DNA from: Hydrogenophaga sp. IBVHS1
GTDB lineage: Bacteria > Pseudomonadota > Gammaproteobacteria > Burkholderiales > Burkholderiaceae_C
DNA: 64,000 nucleotides
Assembly: GCF_002127265.1 (NCBI RefSeq)
Contig: NZ_NFUU01000003.1
Location: 1-64,000 of the forward strand
Direction: 5' to 3'
Shown here: positions 10,151-18,551 of the stretch, piece by piece
Numbering within the stretch: position 1 is the stretch's first letter
Layout: each line of letters begins with the position of its first letter
Made by a program: the position numbers and the translations under genes
Notes under the pieces: model-generated
Databases searched by the model: none
What the model saw: the letters and a program-made list of their open reading frames with translations, nothing else
What the model was told of the DNA's origin: nothing

Positions 10151-12181
10151 ATGAACACCGCCACCCCACTCGACACGCTCGATCCCGACGCACCGCTGGC
10201 GAGCCGCCACCTCTGGCTCATTGACGCCCTGAAATGGGTGCGGGGTGACGCCAGCGATGTGCAGGCCAGTGTGGCCCGCGTGCAGGCGTTTCTGGACGCC
10301 GTGCAATCGCAGCCAGGCGCGCAGGCACGCTGGCGTCTGTGGTGGGGTCGTTTCGTCCGCACGGTGGACCTCACGCCGCTGCTGGCCGACCATGGCTTTG
10401 CGCCGCGCACCGCCTTTCTCAGCGAGTTCGGCAACCGCCTGCGCAAGAAGGTGCTGCCCGGCACGCCCGAGACCACCGACATGGCCGAGCTGTACGACCT
10501 GCTGCTGTCCAGCCGGTTCGACGTGCGCTGGCTCAAGGCGCTGGACAGCGCCACGCTCAAGCGCGTGCACGACCTGTTGATCGAAACCCCGACGGACGCC
10601 GCCCCAGCGTCGGCGCCCTCTGCCGCCGGCTTCTGGCAAAGCGCGCTGATGGACGCGCTGACCTTTTGCGTGAGCCAGGTCTGCGCCACAGGTTTTGCGT
10701 CCGAAATCCGCGTGCGCATGTCGCCCGAAGCCCAGGCCGCGAGGCCGTTTCACGAACTGCCCACCGATTTCGAGGCGCTGCGCCTGGCGGTGCGCTCGCA
10801 CGGCACGCACAGCGCTGAAGCGTTGGCCGCCGCCGACGGCCTTCGCCTGCGGCTGGACGCTTGCCGGCACGCGGCCTACTCCGTCTATTCGCACCTGGAA
10901 GAACATGGCGTTTCGGTCGGCATCGTGTTCCGGCTGCGGCAGTTGCGCGAGCGCATTGTGCGCATCAAGGAACTGCTGGACTGCCTTCAGTCCGAAAAGC
11001 CCGAGCGCGCCACCGTCGCCCTGCTGGCCGACCTGGCGCAGGTCGGCATTGACAACCGGAGCGTGCGCTCGCTGATCGCCGCCAGTTCGCACCTCACGGC
11101 GGCCAAGGTGGCCGAACGCAGCGCCGAGAGCGGCGAGCACTACATCACCCGCAATGGTGCCGAGTACCGCGAGATGCTGCGCAAGGCAGCGGGCGGCGGC
11201 GCCATCGTCGGCTTGACGGTGTGGGTGAAGTTCCTGATGGTCGGCTTGGGTCTCACCGCATTCTGGGGTGGTTTCGCCAATGGCGTGAACTACGCGACCT
11301 CGTTCGTGGTGATCATGCTGCTGCACCTCACGCTGGCCACCAAGCAGCCGGCCGTGACGGCACCTGCCATGGTGGCCAAGCTGCGCGACATCAAGCAGCC
11401 GGGCGCGGTGCGCGTCTTCGTCGATGAAGTGGCCAACCTGTTCCGCTCGCAGATTGCTTCGATCGTGGGCAACATCGGGCTGGTGGTTCCGGTGGTGGTG
11501 CTGATCAGCCTGGCCATGATGCTCATCACCGGCGAAGCCATGGTGAACGAGGCCAAGGCCCATCAGGTGCTGAAAGACATCAGCATCCTCGGGCCGCTGG
11601 TGTTGTTCGCGGCCTTCACCGGCGTGCTGCTGTTCGTCTCCAGCATCATCGCCGGCTGGGTGGAGAACTGGTACGTGTTTCACAACCTGGACTCGGCCAT
11701 GCAGCACAACCCCCGCTTCACTGCGGTGCTGGGGCGCGAGCGCGCCGCGCGCTGGGCAGAATTCATGCGCCGCAACATCTCGGGTCTGGCGGCCAACATC
11801 TCGCTGGGTTTCATGCTCGGGCTGGTGCCGGCCTTCATGGCCTTCTTCGGCATCGGGCTGGACGTGCGACACGTCACCCTGTCGGCCGGACAGGTCGCCG
11901 CGGCGGCCGTGGCGCTGGGCTGGGACGTGTTCCGCGAGTCCGAATTCTGGTGGGCCATTGCCGGCGTGCTGGTGATCGGACCGCTCAACCTGGGCGTGAG
12001 TTTCTACCTCGCCTTCCGGCTCGCGCTGCAAGCCCAGAGCGTGAGCGAGGTGAACCGCCAGTTGATCCGGTCGGCCATCAAGCGCCGCATTCGCGCCGCA
12101 CCGCTGAGCTTCCTGCTGCCGCCGCGACACGCCCCCGTGATCGACGACGCGCCGCCCCCGCAGCCCAAGCCGCATGGGTGA
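10151..12181 (+). CDS. Gcr-family 'site-specific recombinase' (multi-pass membrane protein)
   Basis: 676 residues. The first 330 or so are helical and soluble (LLADHGFAPRTAFLSEFGNRLRKK, LSSRFDVRWL); the rest holds about six hydrophobic segments such as AIVGLTVWVKFLMVGLGLTAFWGG and NIGLVVPVVVLISLAMMLITG. The family is often annotated as site-specific recombinase Gcr, but I see no serine- or tyrosine-recombinase catalytic motif, and the membrane topology argues against that label. It overlaps thiL by 8 bp. Function unknown. Confidence 0.82.
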   Translation: MNTATPLDTLDPDAPLASRHLWLIDALKWVRGDASDVQASVARVQAFLDAVQSQPGAQARWRLWWGRFVRTVDLTPLLADHGFAPRTAFLSEFGNRLRKKVLPGTPETTDMAELYDLLLSSRFDVRWLKALDSATLKRVHDLLIETPTDAAPASAPSAAGFWQSALMDALTFCVSQVCATGFASEIRVRMSPEAQAARPFHELPTDFEALRLAVRSHGTHSAEALAAADGLRLRLDACRHAAYSVYSHLEEHGVSVGIVFRLRQLRERIVRIKELLDCLQSEKPERATVALLADLAQVGIDNRSVRSLIAASSHLTAAKVAERSAESGEHYITRNGAEYREMLRKAAGGGAIVGLTVWVKFLMVGLGLTAFWGGFANGVNYATSFVVIMLLHLTLATKQPAVTAPAMVAKLRDIKQPGAVRVFVDEVANLFRSQIASIVGNIGLVVPVVVLISLAMMLITGEAMVNEAKAHQVLKDISILGPLVLFAAFTGVLLFVSSIIAGWVENWYVFHNLDSAMQHNPRFTAVLGRERAARWAEFMRRNISGLAANISLGFMLGLVPAFMAFFGIGLDVRHVTLSAGQVAAAAVALGWDVFRESEFWWAIAGVLVIGPLNLGVSFYLAFRLALQAQSVSEVNRQLIRSAIKRRIRAAPLSFLLPPRHAPVIDDAPPPQPKPHG

Positions 12182-13148
12182 GTTCGAGCTCATCCGTCAA
12201 CACTTCCTGCGTCCCGGCGTAAAGCTGCCGGACGACGTGGTGCTGGGCGTGGGCGACGACGGCGCGGCGCTGCGGCCCGCGCCGGGTCACGAACTGGTCA
12301 TCTCCACCGACATGCTGGTGCAGGGCCGGCACTTCTTCGCCACGGTGGACGCCGCCGCGCTGGGGCACAAGGCCCTGGCCGTCAACCTGAGCGACCTCGC
12401 CGCCATGGGCGCGCGGCCCCTGGGCTTCACGCTTGCGCTGGCGCTGCCCGAGGCCGACGAAGCCTGGCTTGCGGCTTTTGCCCAGGGCCTTTTCGCGCTG
12501 GCCGACGCCCACCACTGCCCGCTGGTGGGCGGCGACACCACGCGCGGCCCGCTCAACATCTGCATCACCGTGTTCGGTCAGGTGCCCGCCGGCCGGGCGC
12601 TGCGGCGCAGCGCCGCGCGCGCCGGCGACGACCTGTATGTGAGCGGGCGCACCGGCGAAGCACGCCTGGCGCTGGAACACCAGCGCGGCACCGCCTGGGC
12701 CGGGGCCGCCACCAGCGCAGCGCTGCGCGCCCGGCTTGAGCGGCCAACACCGCGCAACGCGCTGGGCGTGGCCCTGGCGGCGGTCGAGGGTGCGCATGCG
12801 GCGATCGATCTGAGCGATGGTCTGGTGGGCGATCTGGGCCACATCCTGACCGCCAGCGGCGTGGGCGCCGACATCGAACTCAGCGCTCTGCCGGTGGCGC
12901 CCGAGCTGGCGGCCCTGCCCGATGCCGAGCGGCTCGAATGCCTGCTGGCGGGTGGCGACGACTACGAGCTGCTGTTCACCGCCGATCCGGCGGCTCGCGA
13001 CGGGGTGCAGTCGGCCAGCGTCCTCAGCGGCACGCCGGTCACCCGCATCGGCCGCATCACCAGCGGCAACGGCGTGCGCCTGCTCGACGCCCAAGGCCAA
13101 CCGCAGTCAGTGCGCGTGCAGGGCTTCGATCACTTCGCCCAGGGTTAG
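12174..13148 (+). CDS. thiL: Thiamine-monophosphate kinase
   Basis: Phosphorylates thiamine monophosphate to the cofactor thiamine diphosphate. The 324-residue PurM/ThiL-fold protein starts MGEFELIRQHF and shows VLGVGDDGAAL, STDMLVQGRHF, NLSDLAAMGARP, GGDTTRGP, AIDLSDGLVGDLGH and GGDDYELLF, all family signatures. Start overlaps the end of the Gcr-family gene; the last 42 bp overlap the convergent membrane-protein gene. thiL is often next to pgpA; here one opposite-strand gene separates them. Confidence 0.96.
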   Translation: MGEFELIRQHFLRPGVKLPDDVVLGVGDDGAALRPAPGHELVISTDMLVQGRHFFATVDAAALGHKALAVNLSDLAAMGARPLGFTLALALPEADEAWLAAFAQGLFALADAHHCPLVGGDTTRGPLNICITVFGQVPAGRALRRSAARAGDDLYVSGRTGEARLALEHQRGTAWAGAATSAALRARLERPTPRNALGVALAAVEGAHAAIDLSDGLVGDLGHILTASGVGADIELSALPVAPELAALPDAERLECLLAGGDDYELLFTADPAARDGVQSASVLSGTPVTRIGRITSGNGVRLLDAQGQPQSVRVQGFDHFAQG

Positions 13149-14642
13149 CACCCACACAAAGCGCCCGGCCGGCGCGCCGGCCACATCTGCCTCGGCCACA
13201 GCGCGCTGGGTGGAACCATCGTGCAGCAGCACCACCCGATGCAGGTGGGTCGCCTCGGCCAGCACGCGCAGCTCGTGGCGACAACCCAGCTTTCCCGCGT
13301 GAAAGCCGCGCAGGTCCATCAGCACCACATCGGTCTGCTGCACCAGCGCGGCCAGGGCGGCTTTCCAGGTGCTGTCAAAGCAGTAACACTCGTTCACGCG
13401 GTAGCGCCCATCCGGGTCCGGCGCCAGATCGAAGCCGCGCAGGCGTTCAGCCACTTGCGCCTCGCTGCCAATGAAGCGCGTTGCGAGACGCCCGTTGAGA
13501 AAGGTGAACAGGTCGTCCGGGTCGAGCGTGCGGCTGAGCAGGTCGGTGCCGGCGATGAGCACGGTGTTGCCGGTGAGGCGCCAGCGCTCGATCACGCGGT
13601 CAAACAGGGTCTGCACCGTGGCGTCTTGCTGGAACACCCGCAGCACCAGCAGCGTGGGCGGTGCGCTGCGGGGTGCCAGCCAGCCGCGCAGCGCCCAGCT
13701 GGCCAGCGGAATCCACAGCCAGGGCAGCAGCTGGGTGAGTGCCACCAGGCCCACGCCCTGCAAGGCGGGCAACGCCGTGGCGGCCAGCACCACCAGCCAG
13801 TAGGCGGCGAGCAGGTACCAGAGATCGGAGAAGCGCTTGTCGCGGTAGGCGCGAGCCAGCGTTCGTGCGATGGCCCAGGCCGGCCACGCCAGCAGCAACC
13901 ACGGCGCCAGCGCCAGCAGCACGATGGCCGGCCAGGCGCCGACAATGCCCACGAGCACCACCAGCCAGCGCGGCGGATAGTTCACGCCCAGCACCATCAA
14001 CTGCAGCGCAATCACCGAGGAGCCCGCAAGCAGCAGGAAGATCGGCAGCAGATAAGGCGCCACCGCCCGGATGCGGCCGCTCGCACCGATCAGCAGCGTG
14101 ACCGTGACCGGAATCAGCACCAGGCCGCCGAGCCATGCGAACGACTCGGTGAGCGGCCGGGGCGAGATGGAGCGCCAGCTCACCAGCGCGAACATCACCA
14201 GCAGGTAGGCCAGGATGGCGAGCAACGTGCGCCACCACGGCCAGCGCCGCATGAGACCCCAGGTGAGCGCCATGGGCCAGGCGTACACCGCGCCCAGCGT
14301 GAGCGCGCGCCCGAGGCTGAGCAGGTCGTCGCCATAAATGAAGAGCAGGGCCAGCACCGACTGCGTGACGCCGATCAGCAGCGAAAGACCGGTGAGCACC
14401 GCGAGGTGGCGCCATTGGGCATGGCGGCTGGCGCGGGGGTCGGGTCGCAGCGGCGTGCGGGCTCGGGCCGGCGCTGCGTCTGCGGTGGATTCGCCGGCAT
14501 GGCTGGCGTCGGGTGGCGGCGCGCTGCCCATCAGCGCCAGCATGCGGCGGCGGTACAGGCTGCTGACGATCCACGCGGCCAGCGCGGTCAGCACCACGCC
14601 CAGCATCAACGCCGTGAGGATCGCCCCGGTGTTCATGGCCAT
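13107..14642 (-). CDS. Membrane protein with cytoplasmic Rossmann-like C-terminal domain
   Basis: About 511 residues: one N-terminal helix (AILTALMLGVVLTALAAWI), a charged linker of about 45 residues rich in Ala/Pro/Arg, a block of eight or nine hydrophobic helices to about residue 335, and a soluble tail of about 170 residues. The tail alternates beta-like and helical stretches (TLLVLRVFQQDATVQ, TVLIAGTDLLSRTLDPDDLF, TDVVLMDLRGFHAGKLGCRHEL, RVVLLHD) reminiscent of TIR or other nucleotide-binding folds, without a motif that settles it. Starts at MAMN or MNTG. Placed between thiL and pgpA on the opposite strand. Confidence 0.75.
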   Translation of the reverse strand: MAMNTGAILTALMLGVVLTALAAWIVSSLYRRRMLALMGSAPPPDASHAGESTADAAPARARTPLRPDPRASRHAQWRHLAVLTGLSLLIGVTQSVLALLFIYGDDLLSLGRALTLGAVYAWPMALTWGLMRRWPWWRTLLAILAYLLVMFALVSWRSISPRPLTESFAWLGGLVLIPVTVTLLIGASGRIRAVAPYLLPIFLLLAGSSVIALQLMVLGVNYPPRWLVVLVGIVGAWPAIVLLALAPWLLLAWPAWAIARTLARAYRDKRFSDLWYLLAAYWLVVLAATALPALQGVGLVALTQLLPWLWIPLASWALRGWLAPRSAPPTLLVLRVFQQDATVQTLFDRVIERWRLTGNTVLIAGTDLLSRTLDPDDLFTFLNGRLATRFIGSEAQVAERLRGFDLAPDPDGRYRVNECYCFDSTWKAALAALVQQTDVVLMDLRGFHAGKLGCRHELRVLAEATHLHRVVLLHDGSTQRAVAEADVAGAPAGRFVWVLTLGEVIEALHAH

Positions 14643-14736
14643 GCCCGCTCCCCTCTGCCGGGCGTCTGCCCGGCGAAGGCGCAGTATCGCGCCGGGCGTG
14701 CCGGGGAACAAGCATGGCTCGCCCGATAATCCGCGC

Positions 14737-15252
14737 ATGACCGACACCGCCACCGCCCCGATGGTCCGCCCGACCTGGGGTTTTCTGTTCTCCCATCCGG
14801 CGCACTTCATTGCCCTGGGTGCGGGTTCGGGCCTGAGCCGGTTCGCCCCGGGCACCGCCGGCACACTCTGGGCCTGGGTGGCGTTTCTGGTGCTCGAACC
14901 CTTGCTGTCACCGCTGGACTGGGGCCTGCTGATCCTGGCCGCCACACTGATCGGCTGGTGGGCATGCACGGTGACCGCGCAGCACATGCGCATCGCCGAT
15001 TCGGGCCACATCGTGTGGGACGAGGTGGTCGCGTTCTGGCTGGTGCTGTGGCTGATCCAGCCTGGCGGCTTCTGGGACCAGCTCGCCGCCTTCCTGATCT
15101 TCCGCGTGTTCGACATGGTGAAGGTCGGCCCCATGGCCTGGGCCGACCAGACCTTCAAGGGCTTCGGCCCGCGTGGCGGCTTCGGCATCCTGCTCGACGA
15201 CTTCGCCGCCGCCTTCTGCACCCTCATCGTCATCGCGCTCTGGCGCGTCTGA
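14737..15252 (+). CDS. pgpA: Phosphatidylglycerophosphatase A
   Basis: Dephosphorylates phosphatidylglycerophosphate in the inner membrane to give phosphatidylglycerol. The 171-residue protein has the PgpA signatures GSGLSRFAPGTAGTLWA, DSGHIVWDEVVAFW (acidic metal site) and RVFDMVKVGPMAWAD, with GFGILLDDFAAAF near the end, and about four membrane segments. The start follows MTDTATAP; longer upstream frame is a shadow of the opposite gene. 3 bp before pncC. Confidence 0.95.
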   Translation: MTDTATAPMVRPTWGFLFSHPAHFIALGAGSGLSRFAPGTAGTLWAWVAFLVLEPLLSPLDWGLLILAATLIGWWACTVTAQHMRIADSGHIVWDEVVAFWLVLWLIQPGGFWDQLAAFLIFRVFDMVKVGPMAWADQTFKGFGPRGGFGILLDDFAAAFCTLIVIALWRV

Positions 15253-15255
15253 ACC

Positions 15256-15741
15256 ATGGAACACATCCCTGCCCTGGTGGAAGCGCTGGCCCGCGAACTC
15301 AAGGCGCGCGGCCTGATGATGGCCACCGCCGAGAGCTGCACTGGCGGGCTGATTGCGGGCGCCTGCACGGAGGTTTCGGGTTCGAGCGAGTGGTTCGAGC
15401 GCGGCTTCGTGACCTATTCCAACGCCGCCAAGAGCGAACTGCTGGGTGTGCCCATGGCCCTGATCGACCAGCACGGTGCGGTGAGCGAACCTGTGGCGCG
15501 CGCCATGGCCGCCGGCGCCATGGCGCATTCACCCGCACAGCTCGCGGTGGCCGTCACGGGCGTGGCCGGCCCCACGGGTGGCAGCGCAGAAAAACCGGTC
15601 GGCACGGTGTGGTTCGGCTGGGCCACACCCGCAGGTGTGTTTACCGAACACCAGCGCTTCGATGGCGATCGTGCAGCCGTGCGCCAGGCCACGGTGCAGC
15701 ATGCGCTCTCCGGTCTGCTGCAACGCATTTCCTCCTCCTGA
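15256..15741 (+). CDS. pncC: Nicotinamide-nucleotide amidohydrolase (CinA C-terminal domain)
   Basis: Hydrolyses NMN to nicotinate mononucleotide and ammonia, recycling pyridine nucleotides. The 161-residue stand-alone CinA C-terminal domain shows TAESCTGGLIAGACTEVSG, the catalytic-serine region, VTYSNAAKSELLGV and AVTGVAGPTGG. No MoaB-like N-terminal domain, so this is the PncC form. It follows pgpA by 3 bp, hence a likely pgpA-pncC operon. Confidence 0.95.
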   Translation: MEHIPALVEALARELKARGLMMATAESCTGGLIAGACTEVSGSSEWFERGFVTYSNAAKSELLGVPMALIDQHGAVSEPVARAMAAGAMAHSPAQLAVAVTGVAGPTGGSAEKPVGTVWFGWATPAGVFTEHQRFDGDRAAVRQATVQHALSGLLQRISSS

Positions 15742-15747
15742 GTTGTC

Positions 15748-16890
15748 ATGGAACCGTTCAAGAACCTGATCAACCGCGACACCGTGGCCACCACCGGCGC
15801 GCACCTGCGGCGCGCCTGGCCGAAGTTCGACCGCAAGCGCTTCGAAGCGCAGGCGACGCAAGGACTCGAAGCGCTGGAGTTCAAGGCGCGCGCCATGCAG
15901 ATGGCCGACGCATTGCAGGCCACGCTGCCCGAGGATTTCACGCACGCCTGCGAGGTGGTTCAGACGAGTCTGGCGCCGCCACTCGCGCTGGACGCCAGAG
16001 GTGAACCGGTGTCGCACAGCGCGGCGGTGGCAGCTTCGGGTGTGGGCGGCTGGGCGGTGTGGTCCATGGGCGAGTTCGTGGCGCGGCAGGGTGTGAACGA
16101 TGTGCCCACCGCCCTCGCCTGTCTGCACGCGCTCACGCAACGCTTCACGGCCGAATTCGCCATCCGTCCACTGATCCAGCAGCACCCGGTTCAGGTGCTC
16201 GACACGTTGAACCACTGGGTGCACGACCCAAGCCCGCATGTGCGGCGCCTGGTGAGCGAAGGCAGCCGCCCCCGCCTGCCCTGGGGCCTCCGGCTGCAGG
16301 CGCTGGTGGCGGACCCCTCGCCCACCCTGCCGCTGTTGCGCGCCCTGCAGGACGACGCCAGCAGCTACGTGCGCCGCAGCGTGGCCAACCACCTGAATGA
16401 CATCGCGAAGGACCACCCGGATCTGGTGGCAGGCTGGGTGCGGGACCACCTGATCGACGCGCCGGGAGAGCGCAGCGCGCTGCTGCGCCACGCCAGCCGA
16501 GGTCTCATCAAGTCGGGCCATGCGCCAACGCTGGCGGCGTGGGGGCTGGCGAGTGGGTTGAAGGGCGAGGCTTCACTGAAGCTGTCGGCGGCGCGTGCTT
16601 CCGTCGGTGGCGAGATCGGGCTGAACGTGGTGTTGCGCTCGACCGCGCGCAAGCCGCAGCTGCTGGAAGTGGACTACGCGGTGCACCACGTGCGCGCCAA
16701 CGGTGGTTCTTCGCCCAAGGTGTTCAAGGGCTGGAAGCTTTCACTGGCGGCGGGTGAGGAACGCGTGCTCTCCAAGCGCCACAGTTTGCGACCGGTCACC
16801 ACACGGACCTTGTATCCAGGGCGGCATGTGGTGGAAGTGCGGGTGAACGGGGTTTCCCTGGCGGAGGCTTCTTTCCTCTTGTCCGTCTAG
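15748..16890 (+). CDS. AlkC-like DNA alkylation repair protein with C-terminal Ig-like domain
   Basis: 380 residues. The first 260 or so are HEAT-like helical repeats (ARAMQMADALQATLPEDF, VLDTLNHWVHDPSPHVRRLVSEGSRPRLPW, LRALQDDASSYVRRSVANHLNDIAKDHP) of the AlkC/AlkD DNA glycosylase group; the last 110 form a beta-rich domain (QLLEVDYAVHHVRANGGSS, LYPGRHVVEVRVNG), as in AlkC proteins that carry an Ig-like domain. Family members excise positively charged N-alkyl bases, for example 3-methyladenine, without base flipping. 6 bp after pncC. Confidence 0.88.
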   Translation: MEPFKNLINRDTVATTGAHLRRAWPKFDRKRFEAQATQGLEALEFKARAMQMADALQATLPEDFTHACEVVQTSLAPPLALDARGEPVSHSAAVAASGVGGWAVWSMGEFVARQGVNDVPTALACLHALTQRFTAEFAIRPLIQQHPVQVLDTLNHWVHDPSPHVRRLVSEGSRPRLPWGLRLQALVADPSPTLPLLRALQDDASSYVRRSVANHLNDIAKDHPDLVAGWVRDHLIDAPGERSALLRHASRGLIKSGHAPTLAAWGLASGLKGEASLKLSAARASVGGEIGLNVVLRSTARKPQLLEVDYAVHHVRANGGSSPKVFKGWKLSLAAGEERVLSKRHSLRPVTTRTLYPGRHVVEVRVNGVSLAEASFLLSV

Positions 16891-16912
16891 GGCGTGTCAA
16901 CACCAATAGCGA

Positions 16913-17809
16913 TCATGTGGTTTGCGCCGGCCAATTTCGGGCATGGAGATCACGCCCGCACCATTCGCCACCATTTGTGTGCAGGACGATTTCCTCGACC
17001 ATCTGCAGCCAGTCGCTTGGATGAAGTTCATGCCCACCGCCTTCAATCGCCGTCAGTCGCGAGCCTGCCACGGTGTCTGCGATCCTGCGGCCGTGCTCGA
17101 TGGGATAGATCGGGTCATGTGTGCCGTGCAGGACGAGCAGAGGCGCGCGCAGCTTAGAGAGATGCCCGTGCCAGTTCCCACGGCTTTCCACGGTGAAGTG
17201 GTTGGTCGCGCTGGCGAAGCGCCGGGCCCTCGCCACGTCGCGCTCGACCAGGGCGCGGGCGGCTGCCGGGTCATGGGAATGTGCGGTGCCCGCAATCATC
17301 CGCATGTCCTTGACGACATGCTCGATCACCTGGGCATCCTGGGTCCAGTCGACCTGTTCAGCATCGGCGCAGTGAGCCAGGTACGCGGGCGACATGTCTG
17401 GCAGGCCTGCGGTGTCAGCGCCCACGGGTGTGGTGCTGATCAGAGTCAGCGTGGCCACCCGTTCCGGGCGGCTAAACGCGGCGATCTGAGCGACCATGCC
17501 GCCAAGCGACATGCCGATGAGGTGGGCGCGCGCGACGCCGTGACCATCCAGGACTGCGATCGCGTCGTCGGCCATGTCCTCCATGGCGTAAGGCGCCTCA
17601 CCCGGTTCGAACGTCGTTGAAAGGCCGGTGTCGCGGTGGTCGAAACGGATCACGAAGCGGCCTGACGAGGCCAGCATGCGGCAGAACGCATCCGGCCACC
17701 ACAGCATGGAGGCCATCACCCCCATGACGAGCAGCAAGGGTGGGGAGGCGGGATCGCCAAAGGTTTCCGTGGCAATGTCCACGTTTCCATTACGTACGAT
17801 TTTTTTCAT
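16913..17809 (-). CDS. Alpha/beta hydrolase
   Basis: 298 residues of the alpha/beta-hydrolase fold: oxyanion region LLVMGVMASMLWWP, the strand RFDHRDTGLS, nucleophile elbow GMSLGGM (Ser), acid HGTHDPIYPI (Asp) and the histidine in EGGGHELHP. Resembles esterases and epoxide-hydrolase-like proteins; the natural substrate cannot be read. Convergent with the AlkC gene (22-nt gap) and followed upstream by a GST on the same strand, so possibly one small transcription unit behind the AraC regulator. Confidence 0.88.
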   Translation of the reverse strand: MKKIVRNGNVDIATETFGDPASPPLLLVMGVMASMLWWPDAFCRMLASSGRFVIRFDHRDTGLSTTFEPGEAPYAMEDMADDAIAVLDGHGVARAHLIGMSLGGMVAQIAAFSRPERVATLTLISTTPVGADTAGLPDMSPAYLAHCADAEQVDWTQDAQVIEHVVKDMRMIAGTAHSHDPAAARALVERDVARARRFASATNHFTVESRGNWHGHLSKLRAPLLVLHGTHDPIYPIEHGRRIADTVAGSRLTAIEGGGHELHPSDWLQMVEEIVLHTNGGEWCGRDLHARNWPAQTT

Positions 17810-17864
17810 TGCGTGCTCCTGGTTGCCGCAAAGGTGCAGCAGGGTCGCTGTTCCTGGACGAGGG

Positions 17865-18461
17865 TCAGGCGGCGAACAGCGGGGTTTCTTTTTCGATCGC
17901 CAGAACCGCCTGGACCGCGGTCCTGCTTTCGACTCTTCTTGCGAGCGCGGTCAGGCCCGTCGGGACTTCGATGCCGTGCGTGGCGGCCCAGCGCAGCATG
18001 CCGTAGGCGAACGCATCCACCGCGCTGAACTCCGCGCCCAGCATGTGCTCCCCCTGCTGCTGAAGGCCCAGCCAGCCGAAGCGCTGCACCAGCGACGTCC
18101 GCAGCTCCGCCCGTTCGCCTTCGTCCGCGGCGAAGAACAGGCGGACAAAGGGCTTGTGAACCTCGGTGGACAGAAAGGCAAGCAATTGCAGTTGCCGCGT
18201 CCGGCCCGCTTCATCCGCCGGCGACAGCCCCGCACGTGACGCAATCCAGTCGAGCAGGGCAACGTTCTCGGTGAGAAGGCGTCCATCTGGAAACACCAGC
18301 GCGGGCACATAGCCATTGGGATTGACCTGCGCGTAGGGCTGGCCGTCCTCCATGGTTCCGGTAAAGATGTCGACGTGGTGGGCGACATGCGCCAAGGCGG
18401 TCTCGTGGAGCAGGATGTGCGCCGCCTGGCTGCTGCTTGTGGGGAAATAGTAGAAGTCCAT
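17865..18461 (-). CDS. Glutathione S-transferase family protein
   Basis: 198 residues with an N-terminal thioredoxin-like GST domain (MDFYYFPTSSSQAAHILLHE, NPNGYVPALVFPDGRLLTENVAL with the cis-Pro) and an all-helical C-terminal domain. Of two tandem ATGs I chose the second: GGAG lies 6 nt upstream of it, but immediately abuts the first. Conjugates glutathione to electrophiles in the family; substrate unknown. Same strand as the hydrolase, 55 nt apart. Confidence 0.85.
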   Translation of the reverse strand: MDFYYFPTSSSQAAHILLHETALAHVAHHVDIFTGTMEDGQPYAQVNPNGYVPALVFPDGRLLTENVALLDWIASRAGLSPADEAGRTRQLQLLAFLSTEVHKPFVRLFFAADEGERAELRTSLVQRFGWLGLQQQGEHMLGAEFSAVDAFAYGMLRWAATHGIEVPTGLTALARRVESRTAVQAVLAIEKETPLFAA

Positions 18462-18551
18462 GTGCATCTCCTTGGTTTGCGGCCTCGATGCTGAAGCTCA
18501 AGGCGCAGCCGCGGTAGAGGTATTCGGACCAAATTCGGGGCAAACGTGCCA

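Noticed and set aside
10151..12181. Prophage or integrative element suggested by the 'recombinase' label
   Set aside because: No integrase catalytic residues, no attachment-site repeats, and the gene sits among housekeeping genes.
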